From Cryptomeria japonica (lineage: Eukaryota; Streptophyta; Pinopsida; Cupressales; Cupressaceae), in contig NC_081408.1 of NCBI RefSeq assembly GCF_030272615.1, positions 770,193,336 through 770,253,335 of the forward strand: DNA of 60,000 nucleotides, written 5' to 3'. Under the pieces are notes generated by a model, which saw only the letters and a list, made by a program, of their open reading frames with translations, was not told the origin of the DNA and searched no databases. A program made the translations under genes and the position numbers. Below, piece by piece: positions 1 to 11,660 of the stretch (positions are counted from its first letter, which is position 1; each line of letters starts with the position of its first letter).

Positions 1-837
1 AGAGGCACAACTCAAGTCCTAGATCTTATTAGGGGTTGAAAGTGTAGAAAATAATACTAATCTTAACATAAGAATGCTTGCATAGTAAAATATAAATACC
101 TAGCATAAGATTTAACATATGGAATCCTTAAAAAAAACCTTACAAACAATAGTACCAATCTTTATGAATTCGTAATAGAAGATTGCAATCTATTGAGATA
201 ATCTTTTTGTGCTATTAGACAGACCATTTCTATTTCTAGGAGCTATTTTCACTTCAAGTACTTGTCTTCTAAAAACCATATACATCTTATCCCAATAACT
301 TTATATATAGCCAAAAGAGTAACAACAAAATTTATTATGAGAATCTAAGTTTTCTAATTGATGAATGTGACTTGAAATTTTCAAAGATGGGTGTGCAAGT
401 TTGACTCTTTGTAGACAATTGATACAACCTTACAAAGAAACCTAAATACTCTCCAAATCCAAACACTTAAAATGACTTTATTTTCACATGAACCCATATT
501 AATATATTTATATTCTTTTCCAATCTCAAACATAACAACTACCAAGGAAATTATTGCACTACTTAAAGTGTGGCAATTTGATTGTAGCCACACATTTTTA
601 TAGTCTCACATTTTGATTGTAGCTATTTTATATAAGGTACAAATACAATTCACATTGATAAGATTGGTGTATACATAATATTATATAATTTTGTTTCATA
701 CAATACATCTATATCAGAAAAGTCTCTTGTTTTTTTTGAATGTGCATTTACATATTAATCTAAAGTTTGTTATGGATGTTCTACAAATTTTGTAGGTTGT
801 CACTTTAATTTATAGATTTGTCTTCTAATCCTCTACG
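1..837. other. AT-rich intergenic stretch, nothing recognised
   Basis: I see no coding pattern, LTR terminus or RNA gene here. Open frames are short and lack codon structure. Confidence 0.6.
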
Positions 838-925
838 ATAATTAGTACTAGAGTTTATATTCTTACATTTGTATTCCTATTCAAACATGTTCAAAGCATC
901 AATAGAGGGATTGCATCCCTAGTTC

Positions 926-942
926 AACATTTGAACAATGTT
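926..942. repeat. Target-site duplication of ORF1-only insert, copy 1 (left)
   Basis: AACATTTGAACAATGTT here pairs with AACATTTGAATGATGTT at 2520-2536: 15 of 17 positions match. Unit 2 of the surrounding duplication keeps the unoccupied site near 3018, which supports these bases as the target. Confidence 0.7.
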
Positions 943-2519
943 TTTGATTAAAAAAACAACGTTAACAAGGGCGCTAACCCTTAACAAAAGGCAACATCAA
1001 GAGAGGTGATTTTGGAAGAGAACCATAACCCAAAGGTGGAGAGGAACAAACATATGAACGTAACCAACCAGGGAACAAACCCCACTCAAGGCGGGGATAG
1101 GCCACCCAAACCTCCACAAGGGGGGTATGGGGCAGGGGAGAACATTTCCCCTTGCGCCTACGAGCGACCACAAACCAGGCAATGCTAAGATCTATCGGAA
1201 GGGCCCCTGCAGGGCCAACAACACCGGAGACAACAGAAGGCTGGAAGAGGGCCATAGGGGGTTGCAGAACATCAACAACAACAGGTTGAGACAAAACAAC
1301 AGCAGCAGGAGCAGATCCAGCAGCAGGGGAGGGCTGCAGGATAGGAGAAGCGGAAGTGGGGGCCTTCGGAGATGAGGCCACAAGAATATCAATAGGAGCA
1401 ACATGAGCCATGGGGGGGACGACATCATCTCCATGGGAGGAGCCAACAGATGCAGAATCTGTAGCATGAACAGTTAAGTGGTCAGTTGTAGCATTCTTCC
1501 ACCAAGTAGAAACCCCTTTGTGTTGTGGAGTAGAGCAACCCAAAGCAAGATGGCCAGTAGAGAAGCATCTTCTGCAACAAAAGGGGAGGCCTTCAAAATC
1601 CAGCAGTTATGACCAAGGCCTATCCCCCACCATAAGAACCGCATCACCCGGGAGAGGACCAAATATGTCGATATCAACAAGAATGCGGGCAAAGGTAGTG
1701 TGTTCCATTGAGGACGTATCATCATCGACCTTCAGGAAATGACCAATAGAGTTACCGATCACCTCATAGCAAGAGTTCTCCCAGAAATGAAGAGGGAGAT
1801 TGATGAGTCGAACCCAAATTGGACGCACATTAAGTGGTTCAGTGAGAGGGTTGAAAGAGGTTGTCCAAGGCTTGATGGAGAGGGAGTGCACTCCCCAAGC
1901 CCAAAGCTTGCTCAAAATCAAATCCCTATCAGTGGAAGAAGTGAAGGAAGCAACAAAAAATCCTTCAGCACAGGGAAAAATTTCAATATTGAGAGCAACC
2001 AAAGGCCGCTAGGAGTCACTAACCCAACAGTGAAGGTCCGGTAGGGAAGGCCAAAGCCCAAATAATTTGCACACCAAAGCACAACGCTGGTAAAACCCAA
2101 TGTTGTCCACAACATCCTGTCCGCAAACCACCACAAGGGAGGATTTCACACAAGGGAGAGGACAGACCCCCTTAGAGGGTTGGGCGAAAGAAATGACCAC
2201 ACAAGAAAAGCTACACTTACCAGTAGGATTGGGCAAATGACTAACAACATCAGCAGGAAAGATCATTTCCCCAGAAGCCAGAGAGTTGATGACAGTAGGA
2301 GCCACATTTGGGGAATCGAGGGGGTGCATGCAACACCAGGCACCTCAACAACCACCAAATGGGTCACCAACCAAACATCAGAAGCATGGATCGTAGGAGT
2401 CGAGGATCCTGTGCCAGGAAGGGGGGGAAAGTAGAGCCCTAGACATTCGCAACAGAACCAGGGGCATTCAAAAGGAGGGAGGCGGGAGAGCCGTTGAAGG
2501 GAGATGAGAGAGCCATTAT
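943..2519 (-). mobile_element. ORF1-only LINE-like insert, copy 1
   Basis: The insert is about 1.58 kb, read on the minus strand, and flanked by 17-bp imperfect target duplications as expected for target-primed reverse transcription. Its 5' end (2519) lies only 3 nt before an ATG at 2516-2514. Its 3' end carries GTTAACGTTG followed by a T-rich TTTTTTTAATCAAA tail, which resembles the end of copy 3. It encodes only a plant LINE ORF1-type protein, with no endonuclease or reverse transcriptase. Confidence 0.7.
974..2516 (-). pseudogene. LINE ORF1-type protein (DUF4283 + CCHC), broken, copy 1
   Basis: Translated on the minus strand, the middle (about 2150-1600) has the pattern of the DUF4283 domain of plant LINE ORF1 proteins: an RCALVCK segment, then FFVASF, DRDLIL, SIKPW and a conserved LPLHFW. 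It is followed by GDRPW and a zinc knuckle CRRCFSTGHLALGC at 1576-1535 (CX2CX4HX4C). The C-terminal part is Pro/Ala/Val-rich and ends with a basic RRRKGK patch. ORF1 proteins bind RNA and form the retrotransposition particle. The copy is dead: TAG replaces a Trp near 2004 and TAA replaces a Gln near 1609, and the N-terminus needs a frameshift upstream of about 2330. Apart from the stops, 2329-974 is one frame. Confidence 0.75.
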
Positions 2520-2536
2520 AACATTTGAATGATGTT
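2520..2536. repeat. Target-site duplication of ORF1-only insert, copy 1 (right)
   Basis: Right partner of the 17-bp duplication at 926-942, with two mismatches. Confidence 0.7.
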
Positions 2537-2930
2537 GTGAACATCAAGAGAAAAGAATAATGGCAAAGGAATTCATACCTATGGTTTCAATACAAGTGCA
2601 AAGACAACTCAACACAGTCTTAGAAATATAATGCCAATATATTTTTTAGATAATTATAAAACTTAATGGTAAACCTTGGATGAGTACTAATGTATCTTGT
2701 ACAAACAACAACAACACACTATCACAATCCTTTTAGGGTGCAATTCAACCTTGTCATTCTCGCATCTAACTGTAAAATTGATGGCATTAAATTTGATAAT
2801 TGGATTTGATAGCAAGAGCCATATTTATTCTTGAACAAACTCAGTAACATCAAGAAGATCTCATTTGCAACAATAAATTTAGTTATAATACATTACTAGT
2901 AGTAAGCAACTAGCACACAACATGACAAGG

Positions 2931-3430
2931 AGTATTACTACTAGAGGAGTTATTATTTCATTTTCATGCCTATTCAAACATGCTCAAAGAATTACTAGAA
3001 GGATTGTGTCCTTGGTTCAACATTTGGATAATCATGTGAAAGTCAAGAGCAAAGAATAATGGTGAAAGAACTTGTACCTATGGTTTCAATATAAGTGCAA
3101 CAATTTCTTAATGTATCCTTAGAAACATTATGCCAAGAGATTTTAGATGATTTCATAACTTAATTACTCAAATTTGATGAGAATTAATTTATCCTAGACA
3201 AACAACTACAACAAATTATAATAATCCTTTCATGGTGCAATTCATCCTTGTCATTCTAGTGTCCAAGGGTAAAATTGATGCCATAGAACTTGATAGTTGG
3301 ATTTGATAGCTCGTTATTTTTCTTCCTCATAAAATTCTGACATTGAGAAGATATCATTTGGATCACTTAATTTATGTTGCAATGTATCACTACTAGCAAG
3401 CAACATCACACAACATTATAGGGAACATGA
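2931..3430. repeat. Tandem ~500-bp duplication, unit 2 (uninterrupted)
   Basis: Follows unit 1 directly and repeats its landmarks in order without the insert. At about 3015-3040 it shows the pre-insertion version of the target site, TTCAACATTTGGATAATCAT. No coding capacity is seen. Confidence 0.75.
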
Positions 3431-5420
3431 TCACATTAAAACTTGGAATGACTTAGTCAATCCTCTACAAAATGAATACTATCCATCAAGACATTATGAG
3501 GATGGTGTTGGGGTGCATTACCTTAATGATTCCCTTTTGGGTCCTTTTCACACCTAGTGATCTAAGGTTATTTAGGACCTTTATTTTTGTCTCAAGTCAT
3601 AAGATTATGACACATCATAATTTCATGTTGTCTTAAACTCTATCATTGCTTATATATACAAGAGTTTTTCATTTGCATCTTTGGATATGATAAAAATATT
3701 CCCTTTTTGGCTGTTTTTGTGCTTTCATTAACTCCTTGATCTTTGATGGTTATCTCCATAGCCAAGTCTTATATGGAATTGAGGCCTTCTATACCAGCTA
3801 TTATATAGTATTAGAGCATGTGGAATTGCTTCTTGTCAAGTTTTGAGGTATCTAGATTGTAGATATTAAATCTTTTTGAAAAACTGAGCATGTTCTTCAC
3901 TTCCATTGAATCATGGCTTGAAGAGTAATTTTTTTGATAAAGTAAATGTTTTGGGGGCTTTCTCTTTGTTGTTTTGTATTATAGGTGTATTTTGAATCTC
4001 GATGATGCATATTCGAGCAAACGATCAAATTCAAAGTATATGAAAAATTTAGTTTTTCCTGTTGGTGCTATATTGATTTTTGGTGCATACAAATTGGATA
4101 TAAGAGGCCCTATTTACAAGGGTTTAAAGTTGGAGGTGCATGTTAGATTTGATAGATAATTTTTTTTGTGTCAAGTTTGATCGTGCCATTATTCAAAAGG
4201 CTTGAGAACTTATAGATTAAGTATAATTTCATCAATTTGAGTAGTAGACCCTTAGTAATAAGAAAAATCCTCTTACGATTCATATGGATGGTAAAGAATC
4301 TCCTTTATATAAATGAAATATTTTATAAAATATTTTGCATATGCATTGAAAAAGGCATAATAATTGTAGGAGAGGTAATTTCTTTAAGAATTAGAATAAA
4401 ATTTGCAATAGGATACTATTGCACCTTATGTAGTTTTCAACATAAGAGAGCCTCTAAGAGTACCACATGACATAGCATTAGTACGGGAGTATCCTGTTTG
4501 CATAAGGCCTTCACTTTAGCCGAATTAGAAATAATGATCGAGCTTCCACCTCATTAGCATGCTGAAGCTGCCTTGGCATTTGTCTCTCGTGCCTATTTTC
4601 TTGACCATTTTGTTTGGATTGTTTACAGATGCATTTACACAATGGAGATGTTTGTGTGTCACACATTCATCCCACAAATATTCATGATTAAATGTGCCAT
4701 TGAGATGTTACAACACTTGCTAATTTTGGAAGTGTAAAGCTTCTTTGGGTTTGCACCAACATCGAGGTGATTCCTAGTTCACTTTAACTTGCCATTTTCA
4801 CTTCATTCGCCTCTCTCTTGTAACTTCAAGCTCCCTGGTTACATTTTTGTATTCACACTCGATCTCACACAACTTCCTCCATTATTATTCACAATGAAGC
4901 TTTGTCAACTTAGGGAGTCTACATTCTTCTTCACTCTAGCAAGCTCCTGGTTTTCAGTGTTAAAGGGAAATGTTTCTTCCTTGGTTTACCTCATTTTCCA
5001 TTGTTTAATATATCTTTGGTTTTTTATTATTGTTATATTTCCTCGTATCTTCTTATTTGTTTTATCCAATCTATCTCTCTAGTTGTCCCTTAAGGTGGAA
5101 ACACCAAAACGAGAGTTTAGTTGTGACAAACCTCTAATCATAACCACCCCAACATTTCCTCCTCGATCGTATGTGTGTAGGTACAGGGGAGAACATGGAG
5201 TGAGCCAGAGGCTTCATTGTTGGACCTTTTGTGAGCCTCCCTTTTCTCTTGTATTTTTATAAATTTGTTTCTCTATCAACCTTTTTGTTTAATATTTTCA
5301 TTACATCTAATATCTACAACCCAAATTCTGGTTATCTTGCACCTTTTGGTACAAAATTTTGTACCTCATCCATACAGGACGTTTGTGTGTCATGTTGTCA
5401 TCCTCAACCCATGCATGTCC
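3431..5420. other. AT-rich stretch without recognised genes
   Basis: Open frames here (for example near 3974-4159 and 4789-5082) have no motif I recognise and no neighbouring exon-like pattern. The part just before copy 2 could include a remnant of the gypsy 5' LTR whose primer site lies at 6975, but I cannot define an LTR start. Confidence 0.5.
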
Positions 5421-5439
5421 TCAATAGAGAGCATACAAA

Positions 5440-6851
5440 GTTGTCCAGGTGGTCATGGTAACACAATCAGTAGGATTGAGAGAGAGATCATTTAGAAGGG
5501 GGTCTGTGGGGATATAACTAGAAGAAATATCAACAAACTGCTTAGGCGCCGCAGAGGGTTGGACAAGAATCGTGCTAGGGGCATCACCAATAGCATCAAA
5601 AGGTTGCTGTGAAACCATAGCATGTTGCAGAGGAGCTGCAAAACAAGGTTGCAGAGTCTCACAAGCAAAAGTAACAACAGTAGCATAGTCGGTAGGATAA
5701 GTAGCCGCATCTCAGGACTCCTCACCGCGTCATCTGAAGTCTCCTCAGAGGCATAGATAGCTAAATGGTCTAAATTAGCATCCTTCCACTAGGTCGCAAC
5801 ACTCTTGTGTCATGAAATAGAGCAATTCGAAGCGAGATGTTCAATAGAGAAGCACTTCCGACAGCAAAAAGGGAGACCCTCAAGATCAAGTGGTTGCGTC
5901 AAGGGCCTATCTCCAACCATAAGAACCACGTCTCCCGGGAGGGTTGAAGAAACATCAATATCTACCAAGATGTGGGCGAAGGTGGAGTGGCCCATATAAG
6001 AAGTATCATAATCACCATCAAGAAACGACAAATAGAGTTGCCAATGGACTCATAGCAGGACTATTCCAAAAAATGAAGGGGAAGATTCAGGAGATGGTCC
6101 CATACTAGGCACATGTTAAGTGGTTCGGTAAGAGGGTTGAAGGCAGTATTCCAAGGCTTGATAGAGAGAGGGTGGGTATCCCAGGTCCACAACTTACCCA
6201 AAATCAAGTCCTGATCAGTCGGAGAGGTAAAGGAAGCAATAAAGAAGCCTTTAGCAAATAGAAATAGCTCAATATTGTAAGCAACCAAAGGCTTCTAGGA
6301 GTCACTCACCCAATGATAGAGGTCTGATAAGGAGAGTCAAAGCCAAGAAAATTTGCACACTAGGGCACAACGTTGGTAGATCCCAATGTTGTCCACAACA
6401 TCCCATCCACAAAAAATCATAGGGGATCACTTGGCACAAGGGAGAGGACAAACCCCCTTGGAGGAATGAGCCATAGATCTAGCCACACGAGAAAAACTAT
6501 GTTTACCACTAGGCAGGGGCCTAGACGGGGCAACATCCAAAGTAATCTTGCCAAAAAGAGTAGACGCACCACGAGCCAGAGTAGAAGTCATAGAACCCAT
6601 GGGAGGAGGGCCCTTGGCAAGAGTAATAGCGGCAACAATGCCAGTAGAGGTAACCAAGGGGGTCTCTCTAGCCGAGAAAGAAGAATCCACTGCAACTTTG
6701 GAAGCAGAGGGAGCTGACACCAAGGGAACCATAGAAGGTCCATCGGGCTAGGAGCCGAGCCACTCGAGTGGACAACCAAAGGAGGTGGTCCAGGTGTGGA
6801 GGGAGAGAGGGAATTCAAACCAGAAGGAGCGAGATATTTGTTGGAGCCCAT
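5440..6851 (-). mobile_element. ORF1-only LINE-like insert, copy 2
   Basis: About 1.4 kb on the minus strand, from an ATG at 6851-6849 to loss of similarity around 5440-5480. It has the same domain order as copies 1 and 3. I could not find flanking target duplications, and the shared 3' tail of copies 1 and 3 is missing, so the 3' side looks truncated or rearranged. It lies directly before the gypsy primer-binding site and was probably inserted into that element's 5' LTR. Confidence 0.6.
5475..6851 (-). pseudogene. LINE ORF1-type protein (DUF4283 + CCHC), broken, copy 2
   Basis: The N-terminus reads MGSNKYLAPSGLNS from the ATG at 6851. A shift near 6735 leads into a Ser/Ala-rich linker and a KGVCPLPC segment that is also present in copy 1. 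The DUF4283-like core follows (FFIASF, DQDLIL, SIKPW, LPLHFL at 6288-6061). Another shift near 6050 precedes the GDRP segment and the knuckle CRKCFSIEHLASNC at 5863-5822 (CX2CX4HX4C). At least two frameshifts and several stops make it non-functional. Confidence 0.7.
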
Positions 6852-6974
6852 GTTTTGTTTAAACATAGAATGAATGACAAAGAACATGTTTTATTATATT
6901 TTTCAATGCATTATTTTTTTTGTTGCGTGGCTAGATAATCCTTCATTGGACCCTTTAGCCATGACCACATCAAA

Positions 6975-6990
6975 TGGTATTAGAGTTGGT
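6975..6990 (+). promoter_or_regulatory. Relict primer-binding site (initiator-Met tRNA)
   Basis: TGGTATTAGAGTTGGT is a slightly mutated form of the TGGTATCAGAGC primer site used by most plant LTR elements. It lies upstream of the gypsy gag relic at the expected distance. The 124 bases before it, up to copy 2, are probably the end of the 5' LTR. Confidence 0.6.
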
Positions 6991-7419
6991 TATATTACGA
7001 GGTTGATAAATTAAGGCATGTTAAGAGAAGTCAACACATTAAGAATTATTTAGAAAGCGAGAGTTTGATAGAAGATTCTTGTGAGACTTGAATTGGTTGT
7101 CAACAAATTTCAAATTTGAGATAGTCTACAAGGATCTTGTCAATAGATCGCAAAATATAAGTATATGTAAAAGTAATTATGGATAAATGATTGAATTTGA
7201 GGCAATTCACATTAGGTTTAAGATGCTTCAATGATGAGGTCAAGGTATTGTAACTATTGCTGAAAGGATGGAAGAAGTATTTGAGATGATGAAGGCAATG
7301 AAAATTTAAATGGGTTCTTTTAAAGAAGATTGTAGAAGAAACCCTAACCATAGCATTGATGAGAGTGCTGAGTAACAAGAAACAAACCTTGTTGAGAAAA
7401 GTGAAAGTGAAGAAGATAT

Positions 7420-8260
7420 GAAGAAAGGATGTTAAAGGCTATATCAAGTTTTGGTAAGATAGGTAGACATTCTTGATTATTTTGGTGGGTTAAATCATGA
7501 AGAATTGATATATTAAATAATCGATTTGGAAGAACATTTTGATTATGAAGATATTGATGATGTAGATACAATAAAATTTCCTATGATTAAGTTGAGGGTT
7601 CATGATGTTATTTAGTGGAAGAAAATTTAGCTAGAAATAAGCAAGAGAGGTAAACCTAATATGTAAAATGAGATAGAATGATAAATAAGCTTAAATCTAA
7701 GTTCATTCGTGCAAGTTATCATTGAAAAATATTGGAGAAGTTGCATAACTTTAGGTAAAATTTTATGTTGTAAAGGACTATATTGAGGTAGAAGCTAACA
7801 AATTGGTTAGGATATCATGATGGAGTGTTGAATTTAAAAAGATGGATTGATGTTATGAAAGGACCAATTCATGAAGAAGTGAGTATTTTGAATATACAAA
7901 CATTAGAGGAAGCATATCAATTCACCCTAATTGTAGAAAGTAAATTATATAGGTAGAAATGATAGAGAGGAAGAGGAGGAAGATAGGTCCCATTGGTGAT
8001 AGGATGCCATATGTGGAGGATTGTAGGAATGGTTGCTCATATTGTCATGAAGGAATAAGTAGTACTTATTCTTATCACAACAACAGACAAGGCATTACTA
8101 CTAACCACGAAGAACGAGATGAGGGATTCATAATAAATTGATAGACTTGATGTGTATTAGAGACATAGGGAGGAATGGTGGAGGAAATGGAAGACCTTTT
8201 GTAGGAACCTACTTTAGGTGTGGGTGAAGGACATCAAGAATTCAAGTGTCACCCATGTTA
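7420..8260 (+). pseudogene. Ty3/gypsy gag relic
   Basis: Reading across frames, 7420-7960 follows the plant gypsy capsid pattern: an FDYEDIDDVDTIKF segment, then an LKSKFI-like piece, then an EEAYQFTLIVESKL piece near 7900. A degenerate zinc knuckle lies at about 8210-8250 (FRCG, GH, then C four residues on; the first Cys is Tyr). Several stops and at least three shifts occur. Capsid/nucleocapsid packaging would have been its role. Confidence 0.65.
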
Positions 8261-8419
8261 AGAAATCCATAATTGGAGTTTGGAAGGGAGAGAAAGAGTT
8301 GCATGTGTTAACAATGAGACTTATAGATTGTGTAGTTTTGGGGATAAAATAGGTAAAGATGAGTTGCTTTTCATGACAAGAGCCTTGTTAAATCATGATA
8401 TGAGGAAGAACCAAGAAAT

Positions 8420-8790
8420 AGGAACAACTTGTTAAATAATGCACATTAAGAATAAGTGTTGTAAGGTTGTCATTGATAGTGGTAATATTAATAGTCTAGC
8501 ATTATAAGAGATGGCTGATAAAATGAAAATAAAAATGCTAGAAAACTCTAAACCATATAGGATTATGTGGTTGCAAAAATAACATACCATGCCAATGAAA
8601 TAATAATGTTTGGTAAAGTTTGAAATAGGTACATAGCTTAATGAAGTGTCATAATATATAATGCCAATGCATGTGTGTCGTTTATTGTTAGGGAGGTCAT
8701 GACAACTTGATAGATGTGTTATGCATGATGTAAGAGAAAATACTTATACTATAACAAAGAATGGTATAAGACACAATAGTTTTGTTGAAG
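8420..8790 (+). pseudogene. Ty3/gypsy aspartic protease relic
   Basis: Conserved elements in order: a VVIDSGN stretch at about 8472-8495 (the retropepsin D-S-G triad), an ML...KPYRIMWLQ segment, and an LLLGR...DR strand-loop near 8680-8710. This is the usual plant gypsy protease layout between gag and RT. In-frame stops follow at about 8580-8660. Confidence 0.65.
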
Positions 8791-8879
8791 GATAGAGGAC
8801 TAATTTAAAGTAGTGGTAATGTTTGTTTAGTCAATGGAAGGAATTCTTTTTATAATGTGAGACAAAAATATGTTTTGCC

Positions 8880-9299
8880 TTGAATCCAAAGGTATGCTGT
8901 ACTATAAGCACTATAGGTGCTACCATAAGTGTAAATGAGATATTACAAGAAGAAATATTTGGACTACTAATAGAGTACAAAGATATCATATCAAATAATA
9001 TGCTAGATGGATCACCATCAATGAGTATTAATCATCATATGTTTCCAATTATAGGGTCAAGTTCACCAAATAAATTTGTGCATAGAATGACACCAATGAA
9101 AAGTGAAAACCTAAACTGATAAGTGCAAGAATTATTGAGAGAGGATTTGATTAGAGAGAGTTTGAGTCCATGTGTTATACTTTTAATACTAAAACCAATA
9201 AGAATGGTGAGTGGAGTATTTGTAGTCAAGAGAAATCAACAAAATCACAATCAAGTATAGATTCCCATTGTCAAGAATGGATGACATAATGGAATACTT
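8880..9299 (+). pseudogene. Ty3/gypsy reverse transcriptase relic, N-terminal segment
   Basis: A YKDIISNNM piece, an INHHMFPIIGSSSPNK piece (plant gypsy proteins have DHxIxLxPGxxPxN here), an RMTPMKSENL piece and an LIRESLSPC piece near 9160 give the connection and fingers of RT. The segment ends at the target of the copia insertion and continues at 14891. Confidence 0.75.
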
Positions 9300-9304
9300 G
9301 AGTA
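9300..9304. repeat. Target-site duplication GAGTA (left) of copia element
   Basis: GAGTA immediately precedes the 5' LTR and is repeated exactly at 14886-14890. Confidence 0.9.
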
Positions 9305-10540
9305 TGTTTTCCACTTGGAGGAATTGATTATGTGTTGCATTGATATTTTGTCATTGATGTCAACACTAGTTGTTTTGGATGCTTTACCGACACCCTTCTG
9401 GTCTCGGTAGGTTGAGTGGTTTCTGGTTGGTTTGGATCTGACATGATCTGGTATGCTCCGATATGGTTTGGTTATGGAATTGTCTTATTCATAATACTTA
9501 TGTTCATATTTAGTTAGTTGCTTTTGGTCTGGTGATTGGATGCTATCCTGTTTGCTTGGAAGCTTGGTTTGTTGTTCTAGCGAGGGTTTCACCGATAGAG
9601 CTTTGATGAAGATCTTTGATGATATGCATAAGTGGTGTTGGTGCAGCTTCTGATATGGTTTCAGGATGCTGATGTGATCATGTTCGAGACTTGGCGGATT
9701 GGAATCATTGCTTTAGCGTGTGGACCTATATTGGGTTCCGATGTTATCTAGGTCATGGACTGGCTTAATGTAACGTGTGGATTGGACTTCTCGATACATT
9801 TCTGGGATGTCTTATGGGTTGGATATTATTTGTTTGGTCTAAAGACGACATGTTTTATAATTATCTAATTGCTTTATTGTTTGGTGGCCGACCTGATCGT
9901 TTATGGTCGAGGGTTTGTATATATATGATGTAAGATCTCGTTGTAAAATATATAAGAAAAAGGATATGGATATGGATATGTAATGTGTGAATAATGTAAT
10001 TATCATTCAAGCAGAGGATTTGGTCGATCATTGGTGATTGAGTTGGGTTTATGTAAGAGGATTTAGTCCTCCGGTATTGAGCTTAACCGGAACTGTACTT
10101 AGACATAGGAGATGCTATCTTTGCAGTTCATTCATTCTTCCGGGTTGTGGTTTGGATTTCTATGTAGTCGGTGAGACTCCTTTTTTGATGAGTAGTGTGC
10201 TCTAGGCTGTTGGCCTTCTTGCAAGTGTAGGCTCCTCAATTGCAATTCACATACTTACTACAAAAGTATTATCTGATTGTGGGTAGGCTTCCCACCATGG
10301 TTTTTCCCTTTACCGGGTTTTCCACGTATAAATCTTGGTGTCATGTGGATGGTATTTATTCTCTGATTATTGTTTATGCTTAATTGGTTTAACTGTTATT
10401 CTGGTATTTGGTTTAAGCATTCCGGTATTAATGTTTTGGGTTCCGGTATTAAAGTTTTAATTGCTAAAAGTTCTGGTAATCTGTGACAATTGATTCACCC
10501 CCCCTCTCAGTTGTCTTCCGGTTATTTGAACTGTCTAACA
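9305..10540 (+). repeat. Copia 5' LTR
   Basis: Starts TGTTTTCCACTTGG and ends ATTTGAACTGTCTAACA. It is collinear with 13648-14885, including the TATA region and the AT-rich and CT-rich segments near the end. The primer-binding site begins two bases downstream. Confidence 0.92.
9919..9926 (+). promoter_or_regulatory. TATA box of copia 5' LTR
   Basis: TATATATA lies about halfway through the LTR and is conserved, slightly longer, at 14262-14271 in the 3' LTR. It is the likely U3 promoter, with transcription starting a few tens of bases downstream. Confidence 0.55.
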
Positions 10541-10542
10541 AT

Positions 10543-10554
10543 TGGTATCAGAGC
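10543..10554 (+). promoter_or_regulatory. Primer-binding site (initiator-Met tRNA)
   Basis: TGGTATCAGAGC, the perfect plant initiator-Met primer sequence, two bases after the 5' LTR. Confidence 0.92.
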
Positions 10555-10598
10555 TTTGGTCCTCTCTGCAGAAAGCTTAACTGCTTGAGGAAGATCCT

Positions 10599-11660
10599 AT
10601 GCCAACTAACAGTTCAAGTTCATCCAGTTCATTTGGAGCTATCTTTCGGAGAGATATTTCTAGGCTTGATGGAACAAATTACATAGTATGGAAGATTCAG
10701 ATGGAGACTCATTTGAGATGTCTTGGTAAGGAGATGTGGGAGATCACACATAATAGTGTTACACCTCATAATCTGACATCTGGCAATCCTCCTCCGACAA
10801 ACTTTGATAAGGAGCTTGAGAATGATTGTAGAGCAAAAGAAGCCCTCTTGTGTGCACTTTCTGATCAACAAATAATGGGATTAACTGACAAATCATCTGG
10901 AAAGGCTATATGGGACAAATTGGAGACTCTGAATAAAGCTTGATCCTACTATTAAAATTGCAAAACTTGATGGATACCGGGTGAGATATGGGAATTTGAA
11001 GATGCAGGAAGATGAAAGGATTATTGCATTCATGGAAAGGGTAAATGAGATTGTTATGAAAATTCATTGTTGTGGTGGAACTCTTAGTGAAGATGAAATT
11101 ATTTCTAAAGTTCTGAGAGCCCTACCACCGACTTACAAGATGAAGGTTACTTCTATTAATGAGTTGAGGACAATGGCTAATACATCTATCAACATAGATA
11201 CTTTGGTTGGGAATTATTTGCTTTTGAGCTTGAAGAATTTGGACTTTCTAGAGCTGTGAAGTCTGAACCTCCTTTTCATGCATCTACATCACCAACCGGC
11301 AAGCAAGATTGGAAAGCTTTGTATGCAAAAGAATTGGATGATATGAATATAGAAGATGAAGAATTTGAGCAACTTGAAGCTCTATTTGCTAGAAGAGTAC
11401 CTAAATAACCGACATGAAGTAAGTATGAAGGAAAAACACCTTTTAAATGTTTTGCATGTAATAAGATTGGCCATTTTGCCTCTAGATGTCCTGAAAGGAA
11501 TTCAAGATTTGAAGAAAGAGTTAGAAGATCATTTAAGTCTAACCCTAGATATCAGAACAAATATAAGTACAGGAAAAATAGAGACAAATCATGCTACATA
11601 GCGGATGAGGAAGGCATTACTGATTCTGATGATGAACCAATAGAAGATTCTGTTAGTGGT
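10599..11660 (+). pseudogene. Copia gag (UBN2/DUF4219 type) with CCHC, frameshifted
   Basis: The ATG at 10599 follows the primer site by 45 bases. The product has a Ser run, then the DUF4219 hallmark LDGTNYIVWKIQMETHL and the UBN2-type capsid (KEALLCALSDQQIMGL, AIWDKLE, then MRYGNLKMQEDERI and VLRALPPTYK). A zinc knuckle CFACNKIGHFASRC lies at about 11449-11490 (CX2CX4HX4C), and an acidic linker follows. Shifts occur near 10940, 11225 and 11400-11450. The domain order is typical of plant copia gag. Confidence 0.88.

Larger units (their letters stand above)
838..2930. repeat. Tandem ~500-bp duplication, unit 1 (interrupted)
   Basis: Unit 1 consists of about 838-942 plus 2537-2930 and is interrupted by an inserted element at 943-2519. 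It matches unit 2 (2931-3430) through landmarks in the same order: a CCTATTCAAACATG segment, TTCAACATTTG, AAAGAATAATGG, CCTATGGTTTCAAT, GGTGCAATTCA and a run ending near GCACACAACAT. The units differ by many substitutions and small indels, so the duplication is old. Confidence 0.75.

Noticed and set aside
1006-2434. Plus-strand open frames over ORF1-only copy 1
   Set aside because: Antisense to a clear DUF4283-CCHC reading and lacking any motif.
5348-5365. 18-bp perfect palindrome GGTACAAAATTTTGTACC
   Set aside because: Isolated and AT-cored, with no neighbouring gene or partner element; plausible by chance in a 60-kb AT-rich window.
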